64,000 nucleotides of DNA from Roseateles sp. (GTDB taxonomy: Bacteria; Pseudomonadota; Gammaproteobacteria; Burkholderiales; Burkholderiaceae), in the NCBI GenBank assembly GCA_019232985.1, contig JAFAMW010000048.1, positions 69,304 to 133,303 on the forward strand, given 5' to 3'. Position numbers and translations under genes: made by a program. Each line of letters opens with the position of its first letter. Within the stretch, counting starts at the first letter, position 1. Shown piece after piece: positions 10,885-19,175 of this stretch. The notes beneath the pieces were generated by a model, which ran no database searches, was not told the origin of the DNA, and saw only the letters and a program-made list of their open reading frames with translations.

Positions 10885-12284
10885 GCTCCATCTCGACCCC
10901 CGTGCGCACCCGCATTGCGCCTTCTCCGACCGGCTTCCTGCATCTGGGCACTGCTCGCACGGCGCTGTATTCATGGGCCTATGCACGCCACTTCGGCGGC
11001 GAATTCGTACTGCGCATCGAAGACACCGACGTCGCACGTTCGACGCAAGATTCGGTCGAACAGATCCTGCAATCGATGCGCTGGCTGGGGCTGGATGCCG
11101 ACGAGGGCCCGATCTACCAGATGGAGCGCCTGGAGCGTTACCAAGTCGTCGTTGCGCAACTGATCCGCGAGGGCAAGGCCTACCACTGCTATGCCACGCC
11201 CGAAGAGCTCGATGCCATGCGCGAGGCGCAACGTGCGCGCGGCGAGAAGACCGGCTATGACGGACGCTGGCGCCCCGAGCCCGGCAAGGTGTTGCCGGCG
11301 GTGCCAGAAGGCGTCAAGCCGGTGGTGCGCTTCAGGAATCCGCTCGACGGGGAGGTGACCTGGAACGATCTGGTCAAGGGACCGATCACCATCAACAACC
11401 GCGAGATCGACGACCTCATCATCATGCGGACCGACGGCGTGCCGACCTACAACTTCGCCGTGGTGGTCGATGACTGGGACATGCGCATCTCCCACGTGTT
11501 CCGTGGCGACGAGCATGTCAACAACACGCCCTGGCAGATCAATATCTTCAACGCGCTGGGCGCGCCGCTGCCGCAGTTCGGCCATGTGCCGGTGATCCTG
11601 GGCGACGACGGCCTCAAGTTGTCCAAGCGCCGCGGTGCAGTCAGCGTCACGGCCTATGAAGACGGCGGCTACCTGCCCGAGGCCATGCTGAACTACCTGG
11701 CACGCCTGGGCTGGAGCCATGGCGACGAGGAGCTGTTCACGCGCGAGCAACTGGTGTCGTGGTTCGACGGCACGCACCTGTCCAAGAGCCCGGCGCAATG
11801 GGATGCCGCCAAGCTCGAATGGGTCAACGGTCAATACATGAAGCAGGCCGACGACGCCAGACTGGCTGGCCTGGTGGCCGCACAGTTGGGGAAGCGCGGC
11901 TTGAGTGTGTCTTCGCGAGACAAGCTGCAAGCCATGTGCGCTCTGTTCAAGGACCGTTGCGCGACCACCGTGGTGCTGGCCGATTGGCTCGCCATTTTCG
12001 TGGCTGATGTCGCGCCATTGGCGGAAGATCTCACCACCCATGTGACGGAGGCCGTCAAGCCAGCCCTTGCTGCCTTGGCCGACAAGTTCGCTGGCATCGA
12101 CTGGAACAAGACCGCGATCCAGGCGGCCATCAAGGAAACCATCGCCGCGCATGGACTGAAGATGCCGCAATTGGCCATTCCCGCGCGCGTGCTGGTGTGC
12201 GGCCGTGCGCAGACACCGTCGGTCGACGCGGTGTTGGAGTTGTTCGATAAAGAAATTGTCATCAAACGCTTGCGGAGCGCTTGA
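10881..12284 (+). CDS. gltX: Glutamyl-tRNA synthetase
   Basis: Class I aminoacyl-tRNA synthetase that charges tRNA-Glu. The HIGH-type motif is HLGT (residues 21-24) and the KMSKS-type motif is KLSKR (246-250). The 467-residue length is standard for the discriminating bacterial enzyme. The start overlaps metZ (ATGA). A tRNA-Glu gene lies 230 bases downstream, and the promoter of that tRNA cluster begins inside the last codons of gltX. Confidence 0.96.
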   Translation: MSSISTPVRTRIAPSPTGFLHLGTARTALYSWAYARHFGGEFVLRIEDTDVARSTQDSVEQILQSMRWLGLDADEGPIYQMERLERYQVVVAQLIREGKAYHCYATPEELDAMREAQRARGEKTGYDGRWRPEPGKVLPAVPEGVKPVVRFRNPLDGEVTWNDLVKGPITINNREIDDLIIMRTDGVPTYNFAVVVDDWDMRISHVFRGDEHVNNTPWQINIFNALGAPLPQFGHVPVILGDDGLKLSKRRGAVSVTAYEDGGYLPEAMLNYLARLGWSHGDEELFTREQLVSWFDGTHLSKSPAQWDAAKLEWVNGQYMKQADDARLAGLVAAQLGKRGLSVSSRDKLQAMCALFKDRCATTVVLADWLAIFVADVAPLAEDLTTHVTEAVKPALAALADKFAGIDWNKTAIQAAIKETIAAHGLKMPQLAIPARVLVCGRAQTPSVDAVLELFDKEIVIKRLRSA

Positions 12285-12300
12285 AATTCAGTCTATAATC
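12271..12300 (+). promoter_or_regulatory. Sigma-70 promoter of the tRNA cluster
   Basis: TTGCGG (12271-12276), an 18-base spacer and a perfect TATAAT (12295-12300). The -35 lies inside gltX. The predicted transcript starts about 65 bases before the first tRNA and probably covers all six tRNA genes. Confidence 0.8.
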
Positions 12301-12372
12301 TTTTTCTCGCTTGAACAGCGCGACTCAAATGAGGTGTAGCTTTCCCAGAAGTTGGTGGGGTTGCATTTGAAT

Positions 12373-12448
<76 letters not shown>

Positions 12449-12513
12449 AAATTGGGTAGATACTGCGGTAGATATTCATTTTTTGTGGCGCGCAGTTCAA
12501 GGAAGAAGGTTTA

Positions 12514-12589
12514 GTCCCCTTCGTCTAGAGGCCTAGGACACGACCCTTTCACGGTTGTAACAGGGGTTCGAATCCCCTAGGGGACGCCA
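12514..12589 (+). tRNA. tRNA-Glu (TTC), copy 1
   Basis: A 76-base cloverleaf with anticodon loop CTTTCAC (anticodon TTC), the GGTTCGAATCC T-arm and encoded CCA. It is preceded by GTTCAAGGAAGAAGGTT, a spacer motif also found before copy 2. Confidence 0.96.
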
Positions 12590-12592
12590 AGT

Positions 12593-12680
12593 TTGACAAG
12601 GCTTGATGATTCACTTGATAAAAATTCAAGCGAATCAAAAATCTTGTTAAATACTGAAGTAGAATACTAATTCAGTATTA
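12593..12680 (+). promoter_or_regulatory. Spacer before tRNA-Asp copy 1: possible promoter and two hairpins
   Basis: TTGACA (12593-12598), a 17-base spacer and TGATAA (12616-12621) could form a second promoter. An 11-bp stem with one mismatch (12608-12618 with 12626-12636) and a perfect 9-bp stem (12650-12658 with 12671-12679) follow. They could equally be processing hairpins in the long tRNA transcript. The equivalent spacer before copy 2 is shorter and lacks this sequence. Confidence 0.45.
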
Positions 12681-12757
12681 GGAGTGGTAGTTCAGTTGGT
12701 TAGAATACCGGCCTGTCACGCCGGGGGTCGCGGGTTCGAGTCCCGTCCACTCCGCCA
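12681..12757 (+). tRNA. tRNA-Asp (GTC), copy 1
   Basis: A 77-base cloverleaf with anticodon GTC in loop CTGTCAC, T-arm GGTTCGAGTCC, acceptor GGAGTGG/CCACTCC and encoded CCA. Confidence 0.96.
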
Positions 12758-12809
12758 ACAATTTGTAATTGCTTTGAACAGTGCTGTTCTCGCAATGCGC
12801 AGGCATTTC

Positions 12810-12885
<76 letters not shown>

Positions 12886-12938
12886 AAATAACAGGTTTGC
12901 TTGTGTTTTGGGGTGCATTGTTCAAGGAAGAAGGTTCA

Positions 12939-13014
12939 GTCCCCTTCGTCTAGAGGCCTAGGACACGACCCTTTCACGGTTGTAACAGGGGTTCGAATCC
13001 CCTAGGGGACGCCA
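12939..13014 (+). tRNA. tRNA-Glu (TTC), copy 2
   Basis: Same 76-base sequence as the gene at 12514-12589, anticodon TTC, CCA encoded. Confidence 0.96.
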
Positions 13015-13063
13015 AGTTTTAAAAAACTTGATTGATATCGAAAGTAACCATATCTCGATATTT

Positions 13064-13140
13064 GGAGTGGTAGTTCAGTTGGTTAGAATACCGGCCTGTC
13101 ACGCCGGGGGTCGCGGGTTCGAGTCCCGTCCACTCCGCCA
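13064..13140 (+). tRNA. tRNA-Asp (GTC), copy 2
   Basis: Same 77-base sequence as the gene at 12681-12757, anticodon GTC, CCA encoded. Last gene of the cluster, just before the terminator. Confidence 0.96.
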
Positions 13141-13148
13141 ACTTCTCG

Positions 13149-13182
13149 AAACCCTGTTTGCGCAAGCAAGCAGGGTTTTTTT
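13149..13182 (+). terminator. Rho-independent terminator of the tRNA cluster
   Basis: AACCCTG (13150-13156) pairs with CAGGGTT (13171-13177), with further pairing of TTGC and GCAA inside, followed by a run of seven T. It ends the tRNA transcript. Confidence 0.92.
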
Positions 13183-13285
13183 CTGTCCGCGTGTCATTTC
13201 CATTCCTTCGTGAATTGACAGAAGGTCCCGCTGCAAATCTAATCAACTCGGTACAGTTCCAATGCCGTGCCCGGAGGTCAGCGAC

Positions 13286-14026
13286 ATGTTCAAACCGAAG
13301 ATCGCCATTCATGTGGGAATCATGGCAAGCATGTGCTTGAGTCCACAGGCCTGGGCCGATCCGAACGATATCGTATTGACCAACTACACTGAAAACGGGC
13401 TGCGTCAGGTCGATTTCCGCTTGGGTTCGTATCACCAAAACGGCCAGCCCAGCCAGGATGCCTTGATTCTTGGCTTGGGATACGGCATCAGTGACTCGTG
13501 GTTCTCCGAGTTTTATCTTGGCTACTCCAAGTCCGGCGGCGACGCCGTCAACTTCGATTCGGCCGCCATTGCCAATACATTCCTGATCACCGGCGAGAAC
13601 TCGCCGCTGGAGCTGGGTCTTTATACCGAGGTGGAGTACGAACGGGACCGCTCGCAAGGTGACCTGCTTATGTTTGGTCCGCTGATGGAGTTCGAGGCGG
13701 GTCTGACCAAGGTCAATTTGAACTTTCTGTTCTCGCGAAATTATCTGGCGGACTTTTCCAATCCGATGCAGTTGGGATACCAGTGGCAGGTCCGTCGGCA
13801 TATTCCGGGACCGGTCGATCTGGGCTTGCAGGGATTCGGCCAGTTCGGTCAATGGGATAAATTCGCGCCGCTCAATCAGCAGTCACATCGCCTGGGTCCG
13901 GCCGTTTTCGGAAAATTCGACGTGGGCGAAAAGAATGTGCTCAGCTATAACGCCGCTGTTCTGTTCGATGCCTTCACGGGCGTGCATGCAACCACCTTCA
14001 AATTTCAGGCGGTCCTGAGTTTCTAG
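13286..14026 (+). CDS. Exported beta-barrel-like protein of unknown function
   Basis: No family is recognised with certainty. The ATG at 13286 follows GGAGGT at a 7-base gap. The 246-residue product has a signal peptide (cleavage likely after QAWA, residue 24). The mature part is built of alternating polar/aromatic segments with many Tyr, Phe and Gly, for example FRLGSYHQNG and FYLGYSKSGGD, and ends in phenylalanine (FQAVLSF). This is the profile of a small outer-membrane beta-barrel. It converges on the GGDEF-EAL gene with only 11 bases between the stops, and a cupredoxin gene lies next to that. I infer that the three belong to one functional group. Confidence 0.7.
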   Translation: MFKPKIAIHVGIMASMCLSPQAWADPNDIVLTNYTENGLRQVDFRLGSYHQNGQPSQDALILGLGYGISDSWFSEFYLGYSKSGGDAVNFDSAAIANTFLITGENSPLELGLYTEVEYERDRSQGDLLMFGPLMEFEAGLTKVNLNFLFSRNYLADFSNPMQLGYQWQVRRHIPGPVDLGLQGFGQFGQWDKFAPLNQQSHRLGPAVFGKFDVGEKNVLSYNAAVLFDAFTGVHATTFKFQAVLSF

Positions 14027-14037
14027 CACGCATGTTT

Positions 14038-16428
14038 TCAGGCGGTCAAGACGGGCGGGTTCCAAGCGGCCAGCCATGGCTCCAGTTGCGGCACCGGTAT
14101 CGGGCGGCTCATGAAATAGCCTTGCCCCTGGTCGCAGCCCATTCGAGCTAGCAACGCCCAAGCCTTTTCCGTCTCGACGCCTTCGGCAACGACGCGCAGC
14201 CCGAGATTGTGTGCAAGATCAATGGTTGACCGAACAATCTTGGCATCGCTGGCGTCGCTTTCCATCTTGAGTACGAAGGACTTGTCGATCTTGAGTTCGT
14301 CAACGGGCAGGCTCTTCAAATAGGCCAGTGAGGAATAGCCGGTACCGAAGTCATCGATCGACAACTCAACGCCCGTCGCGTGGAGCCGTTCCAAGGTCGC
14401 CAGCGCGCGGACAGGATCGTCCATGATGGAACTCTCCGTGATCTCAAGACAAAACGACCCTGCGCTGACGCCGTGCTTCTCCATCAGGGCGAGAAACAGG
14501 TCGGGCAAATGCTGGTCCAACAAATCGCGTGTCGACAGATTGACGGAGATCTTTGCGGAGATGCCTTTGTCGCTCAACGCCTTGCTGACCTTTGTAGATT
14601 GCTCCAATACCCATCGGGTCAGCGGACGAATGAAGCCGGTCTTCTCTGAAAAGGGAATGAACTGGTCTGGAAATACCAAACCCCGGGTTGGATGCTGCCA
14701 ACGAACCAGCGCCTCGAATCCGACGAATTCACCGGTCTTGAGCGACAGCTTGGGCTGCGCATACATCTTGAATTCGCCGCGTTCCAGGCCGCGCCGCATT
14801 TCGCTCAGCAGCGACAAATTCTGCTCGCTGCCTTTGTCCTGGGCCGGGTCATACACGACCGCTTCATTGCCACCCCGCTTGGCCACGTACATGGCCTCCT
14901 CCGCATGGCTCATCAAGGACCGTGCATCGGTGCCATGAAATGGGTAGCCGGCAATCCCGATGCCAGCGCCGATGTCGACACTTTGTTCTTCAAGCGTCAT
15001 CGGCACTTCGAGTGCCATCAATATCCGCCTGGCCATTTCGAGCGCCTCGTCCTCGCTCGTGTCGAGCATCAAGACTGCAAATTCGTCGCCGCCCAGGCGG
15101 GCCACGACAAATTGATGAATTACCGTATCCACCAGTCTTTGCGCAACCAGGCGCAGCAAATGATCGCCGAAACTGTGGCCGAGTATGTCGTTGACATTCT
15201 TGAACCGGTTCAAATCCATCATCAGGATGAAACAGGTTCTGGTCTTGCCCGCACTTTGCTGAATTGCATTTTGAAGCAGTTGCGCAAACCGGGCGCGATT
15301 GGGCAGGTCGGTCAGGGGGTCCGAGTAGGCCAGGTGTCGGATTTCCTGCTCATGCCTGGCAATGCCGCCGCGCATGGATTCAAAGGCCACGGACAGCTTG
15401 CGGATCTCGTCGTGGCCTTTGATTTCGACCGGGCTTTGAAAATCGCCATCGCCGAGCCGTTTGGCCACTGCGGTCAAGTCGCGCAAGGGGCTGGCGATGC
15501 GCCGGGCAGCGAAAAAGCTGAACATCGATGCGATGACGGTGACGACAGCGGTGATCACGATCAGCCGCAGCTGCAACTGCCTGTAGGGGGCGATGGCCTC
15601 GTCGATGGAGCGCTGTAGTACAACGATCGCCCGCTGGCTGTCACCACCGTCCGCCAGCGCCAGGACGCGCGTGCTGTACTCGCCGCGACTCAATTGGAGC
15701 GATTGCAACTCAAGCGGCCGGGCATCTTCAGCCTTCCCGTTGATTTTCTCGCCGCCCATCGTCAGCTGATCCGCGAGCTTTTGCGCGTCTTCTGCGTCCA
15801 GTGTCGACCCATCGACAGCCCAGCGATTTCCCTCCATGCTGACCAGAAACGACACGTCCAGCATCGACAGTTCGCGCATCTCGGCAGCCAGTTGCTTGTC
15901 GAGCGCAAAAGCCATTGCCACATAGCCGATCGTGATGGGCGCGCGCACCGGCACGACGACGATTTGATAGGGGTGGCCGGAGAACAGCGTCACGCCGGCC
16001 GTGCCGTCATCGCGCTCCGCAGCGTCCTGCAAGTTCAGGATGGACTGCTCCAGGCTGCCGGGGGCTTGTTTGGTGGTGCTCGCCACGATCTGGCCGTCCA
16101 GCGCGATATACAGGGCCAGCGACGCGCCAATTCGTTCCTGCGTGTTGACCAGAACCGCTTCAATCGTTTCGCGATCATGGGAGGCAATGGCTTGCCGAAA
16201 TCCATAGTCCTTGGCAACAGTGCGCGCGTTGCCGGTATAGCTCTGGGTTTTTTCCTCCAACAGTCGACGGAACAGTGGGACACCCAATTCCAATTGGTCG
16301 CGCACGGCCGCCTGCTCGTTGGTCGTGATGCCGTTGCGGATCACAAAGAATGCCACGCCCTGTCCCGCCAGGATCAGGGCTAGGAACAGGGTGACGATTC
16401 GGCTTTCCAGGGTTCCGAAAGAGGGCAT
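14038..16428 (-). CDS. Membrane GGDEF-EAL c-di-GMP cyclase/phosphodiesterase
   Basis: The 796-residue receptor has a membrane segment at about residues 8-29, a periplasmic sensor of about 255 residues (Cache-like by size), a second membrane segment at about 286-308, HAMP, GGDEF (intact motif near residue 446) and EAL (motif near 572). The phosphodiesterase catalytic residues also look complete: NLS, LEITES, DDFGTGYSSL, LKIDKSF, EGVE and QGYF. No RxxD inhibitory site precedes GGDEF. It could therefore make or destroy c-di-GMP; direction is not predictable. I use the ATG at 16428, although a TTG at 16434 is also open and both have weak ribosome sites. It lies 15 bases behind the cupredoxin gene, probably in one operon. 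Confidence 0.92.
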   Translation of the reverse strand: MPSFGTLESRIVTLFLALILAGQGVAFFVIRNGITTNEQAAVRDQLELGVPLFRRLLEEKTQSYTGNARTVAKDYGFRQAIASHDRETIEAVLVNTQERIGASLALYIALDGQIVASTTKQAPGSLEQSILNLQDAAERDDGTAGVTLFSGHPYQIVVVPVRAPITIGYVAMAFALDKQLAAEMRELSMLDVSFLVSMEGNRWAVDGSTLDAEDAQKLADQLTMGGEKINGKAEDARPLELQSLQLSRGEYSTRVLALADGGDSQRAIVVLQRSIDEAIAPYRQLQLRLIVITAVVTVIASMFSFFAARRIASPLRDLTAVAKRLGDGDFQSPVEIKGHDEIRKLSVAFESMRGGIARHEQEIRHLAYSDPLTDLPNRARFAQLLQNAIQQSAGKTRTCFILMMDLNRFKNVNDILGHSFGDHLLRLVAQRLVDTVIHQFVVARLGGDEFAVLMLDTSEDEALEMARRILMALEVPMTLEEQSVDIGAGIGIAGYPFHGTDARSLMSHAEEAMYVAKRGGNEAVVYDPAQDKGSEQNLSLLSEMRRGLERGEFKMYAQPKLSLKTGEFVGFEALVRWQHPTRGLVFPDQFIPFSEKTGFIRPLTRWVLEQSTKVSKALSDKGISAKISVNLSTRDLLDQHLPDLFLALMEKHGVSAGSFCLEITESSIMDDPVRALATLERLHATGVELSIDDFGTGYSSLAYLKSLPVDELKIDKSFVLKMESDASDAKIVRSTIDLAHNLGLRVVAEGVETEKAWALLARMGCDQGQGYFMSRPIPVPQLEPWLAAWNPPVLTA

Positions 16429-16443
16429 GGTCAAAATGCTTGT

Positions 16444-17109
16444 CTAGTGTCCTGGCAAGGGCGGGGGTAGGGTCCGGACCACGTCCAATGAAAAACTGGC
16501 CGTCGACTCGGCGTCCTGCATCACCAGGGGTTGGCTGAGCGTCTGCTTGCGGGACGGTAATCCGTAGTACCAGGTTTTCAATTCGTACTTGCCGTTGGGG
16601 AGGCCTTCCAATCTGACCGTGCCCTGCGCGTCGGTCTTCCCGAAATACGGGGTATCGACGACCTGGACGTAGGCAATCATTTTGTCGTGGATATTGCAGC
16701 CCAATACAACCGTCCCCACCTTGTCGAACAACTGCGGCGGCGCCGACTTGCCCGAATACAGCGGCAAGTCGAAGGTTTTGGCCGGTGAGAAGGAATAGAC
16801 GTGGTGCTTGAACGGATCGTTGTTGGGAAAGCTGATTTCAGTGCCGACCCGAACCACGGTGACCAGGGGAATGAACGTGCGCTTCAATTGCGCGATTTCC
16901 GCCGTATGAGCCGTTTTTTGCGAGGTCGCGCCGGCCAAAGGTTCCGCGAAAACGACTGCGTCTTCGACCGGCGCACCCTTGGCGTCGTGGACTTGCACCG
17001 TCAGATCAGCGCAGAGCGCTTGCATTGGAAAGCCGGCAAGAACCGCTCCCACGGACGCCAGACCGACGGCAATTCGACAGCCTCGGCAGCATCTTCTTAT
17101 TCGATTCAT
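16444..17109 (-). CDS. Periplasmic cupredoxin-like protein (methylamine-utilisation type)
   Basis: The 221-residue exported protein has a signal peptide (residues 1-34, RRCCRG then a hydrophobic stretch to ALCA). Residues 85-150 have a plastocyanin-like core with a full type-I copper set: His102 or His103 (FKHHVYSF), Cys138 and His141 (GCNIHDK) and Met144. A C-terminal beta-sandwich resembling a carboxypeptidase-regulatory-like domain follows (GTVRLEGLPNGKYELKTWYYG). Such proteins are often labelled methylamine utilisation, but no mau genes are here. The ATG at 17109 follows AGGAG. It lies directly before the GGDEF-EAL gene on the same strand. A copper- or redox-linked sensing role is inference. 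Confidence 0.8.
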   Translation of the reverse strand: MNRIRRCCRGCRIAVGLASVGAVLAGFPMQALCADLTVQVHDAKGAPVEDAVVFAEPLAGATSQKTAHTAEIAQLKRTFIPLVTVVRVGTEISFPNNDPFKHHVYSFSPAKTFDLPLYSGKSAPPQLFDKVGTVVLGCNIHDKMIAYVQVVDTPYFGKTDAQGTVRLEGLPNGKYELKTWYYGLPSRKQTLSQPLVMQDAESTASFSLDVVRTLPPPLPGH

Positions 17110-17159
17110 GTACCCGGCTCCTGCTCGTGAAGGTCCTGCAAATTCGCTGAATTGAATGG

Positions 17160-17444
17160 CTACAGTTTGTAGAGCGCCTTGCGCTCGGGCGTGAAGTGCC
17201 ACCAAGGCCTGGGTGGCCCGCCTGACATGAAATCGACGACAGCCATCAAAGTATCAAGCACGCAAGGGTCGTGGCGTTGCCCGGTCGCCGTGCAGAGTTG
17301 CTGGTAGAGCGAAAACGCGTCGCGCCCGCGCAAGTCTTGTGGCTTGTGAATGCCAAGAAGCCGAAGATCTTCAGCACAGGCTTTTCCCACGTTTGGAATC
17401 TGTTCAAGCTGCTCGCATTCCTGACAATGGGACGCCTTCTTCAT
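17160..17444 (-). CDS. Small helix-hairpin-helix protein (Cdd1/pathogenicity-locus type)
   Basis: A 94-residue cytoplasmic protein. Residues 12-40 (LEQIPNVGKACAEDLRLLGIHKPQDLRGRD) form a helix-hairpin-helix DNA-binding motif. The later blocks LYQQLC and RHDPCVLDTL match the small Cdd1 family, sometimes called mitomycin-resistance-like. The start is ATG 17444 behind AAAAGG. It lies 38 bases downstream of lexA on the same strand, so it is probably co-transcribed and SOS-controlled. Role in DNA repair is inference. Confidence 0.8.
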   Translation of the reverse strand: MKKASHCQECEQLEQIPNVGKACAEDLRLLGIHKPQDLRGRDAFSLYQQLCTATGQRHDPCVLDTLMAVVDFMSGGPPRPWWHFTPERKALYKL

Positions 17445-17482
17445 GGTGCCTTTTGGTCAATTGAATTTGTCAGGGAAACATC

Positions 17483-18169
17483 TCAGGAAAACATCTGACC
17501 TCGGATCAAGCCCACGGCCAGGCCTTCGACTGCAAAGCTTTCGTCGCCTTCCTGCACTTGGATGGGTTCGAAATCCGGGTTTTCGGGCAGCAATTCAATG
17601 CCCTGCCTGTTGCGCCGAAAACGCTTGACCGTGACTTCATCGCCCAGCCTTGCGACGACGATTTGACCGTTCCTGGCATCGCAGGTCTTTTGCACGGCCA
17701 AGAGGTCGCCGTCCATGATGCCGATATCTTTCATGCTCATGCCGCGGACGCGCAGCAAAAAGTCCGGGCGGTGTGAAAACATGCTCGCCTCGACGTTATA
17801 GTTTTGCTCGATGTGCTCCTGCGCGAGGATGGGCGAGCCGGCCGCCACACGGCCCACCAAGGGCAGACTGAGCTGCGCCAGGCCGGGAATGGGCAAGGAG
17901 AATTGTTGGGACCTGGATTCGCGCGATTCGTTCAGTGCACGTAAAGCCTCCGAACGCAGCCGGATGCCGCGCGAAGTGCCGCCCAGCAGTTCGATCACGC
18001 CCTTGCGGGCCAGCGCCTGCAGATGTTCCTCAGCTGCATTGGCCGAACGGAAACCCAATTCGTGCGCAATTTCGGCGCGAGTGGGTGGGGAGCCGGTGTT
18101 TTCAATGCTGGTGCGAACCAGGTCGAAAATCTGCTGCTGTCGTGCGGTGAGTTTGGGTTGATCGTTCAC
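17483..18169 (-). CDS. lexA: SOS repressor LexA
   Basis: Represses DNA-damage genes and cleaves itself when RecA is activated. The 228-residue protein has an N-terminal winged helix (residues 1-70, with [13 protein letters not shown] as recognition region). The Ala110-Gly111 cleavage site is in RVAAGSP and the catalytic dyad is Ser145 (GMSM) and Lys182 (TVKRF). All are intact. An SOS box lies upstream at 18193-18212, giving autoregulation. A helix-hairpin-helix gene follows in the same direction. Confidence 0.97.
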   Translation of the reverse strand: MNDQPKLTARQQQIFDLVRTSIENTGSPPTRAEIAHELGFRSANAAEEHLQALARKGVIELLGGTSRGIRLRSEALRALNESRESRSQQFSLPIPGLAQLSLPLVGRVAAGSPILAQEHIEQNYNVEASMFSHRPDFLLRVRGMSMKDIGIMDGDLLAVQKTCDARNGQIVVARLGDEVTVKRFRRNRQGIELLPENPDFEPIQVQEGDESFAVEGLAVGLIRGQMFS

Positions 18170-18192
18170 GGTCGCCTTGAGAGTTTTCCGAA

Positions 18193-18212
18193 TACTGTAT
18201 TTTCATCCAGGT
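18193..18212. promoter_or_regulatory. LexA-binding site (SOS box)
   Basis: TACTGTATTTTCATCCAGGT matches the enterobacterial/betaproteobacterial CTG-N10-CAG consensus. The core is CTGT at 18195 through CAG at 18210. It lies 24 bases above the lexA start and 10 bases above the asparaginase ATG on the other strand, so LexA bound here could affect both genes. Confidence 0.82.
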
Positions 18213-18221
18213 GTGCAAAAA

Positions 18222-19160
18222 ATGCAAAGCATGGCTTCGAATGTGATCGTGATTCTCGGCACCGGCGGCACCATTGCCGGCCAGGCGGCGAGCGCCACGG
18301 ACAATGTCGGCTACAAGGCGGGGCAGTTGTCGGTCGCGAGCCTGGTGGCCGCCATTCCCGCGCTGGCCGGCCTGCCCTTGGAGACCGAGCAGGTCGCGCA
18401 GCTGGACAGCAAGGACATGGATTTCGCCACCTGGCAGCGCCTCGCGGCGGCGGTGGACCGGCATCTGGCCCGCCCTGAGGTGGGCGCGGTGATCATCACG
18501 CACGGCACGGACACGCTGGAGGAGACCGCCTATTTCCTGCAGCGCGTGCTGGCACCGCGCAAGCCGGTCGTCATGACCGCGGCGATGCGGCCGGCCACGG
18601 CCTTGCAGGCGGACGGGCCTCAGAACCTGCTGGACGCTGTGGCCGTGGCCGCGTGCCCGGAGGCGACAGGGGTGTCCGTGGTGCTGGCCGGGCAGGTGCA
18701 CGGCGCGGACCAGGTCCAGAAGGCACACAGTTATCGCATCGACGGCTTTTGCTCGCGCGACGAGGCCGTCGTGGCCTGGGTGGAGGAGGGGCGGGTGCGC
18801 ACGGTCGGCGCGTGGCCCCACAGTGGCGAAGCACTGGGCTTGAACCGCATTGCGCGTGCCGCCGGGGCCTGGCCCAAGGTGCAGATCCTGCTCAACCATG
18901 CCAGCGCCGACGGCAGCCTGGTGCAGGCCATGCAGGCCGTGGGGACGGCAGGCATCGTCGTGGCCGGTACCGGCAATGGCACCCTGTCTCAAGGCCTGGA
19001 GCAGGCCCTGCTGGATGCGCAGGCCCAAGGCGTGAAGGTGCTGCGCAGCACGCGGTGCCAGGCTGGGCCGGTGTTGGACAACGGCACAGGCCTGGCCAGT
19101 GCTGGATCGCTGTCGCCGGTCAAGGCCCGGGTCGAGATGATCCTGCAGCTGCTGGCCTGA
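18222..19160 (+). CDS. L-asparaginase (type II-like, no signal peptide)
   Basis: Hydrolyses asparagine to aspartate and ammonia. The first catalytic Thr is in LGTGGTIAG (T17) and the second motif HGTDTLEETAYFL is complete, as is AMRPATALQADGP. The spacing and the SKDMDFATWQRLA block resemble E. coli AnsB. There is no signal peptide, so the enzyme is probably cytoplasmic. The start is ATG 18222 (312 residues); ATG 18231 is also possible. It is divergent from lexA and shares its short control region. Confidence 0.9.
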   Translation: MQSMASNVIVILGTGGTIAGQAASATDNVGYKAGQLSVASLVAAIPALAGLPLETEQVAQLDSKDMDFATWQRLAAAVDRHLARPEVGAVIITHGTDTLEETAYFLQRVLAPRKPVVMTAAMRPATALQADGPQNLLDAVAVAACPEATGVSVVLAGQVHGADQVQKAHSYRIDGFCSRDEAVVAWVEEGRVRTVGAWPHSGEALGLNRIARAAGAWPKVQILLNHASADGSLVQAMQAVGTAGIVVAGTGNGTLSQGLEQALLDAQAQGVKVLRSTRCQAGPVLDNGTGLASAGSLSPVKARVEMILQLLA

Positions 19161-19175
19161 GCCCGGAAGAATCCT

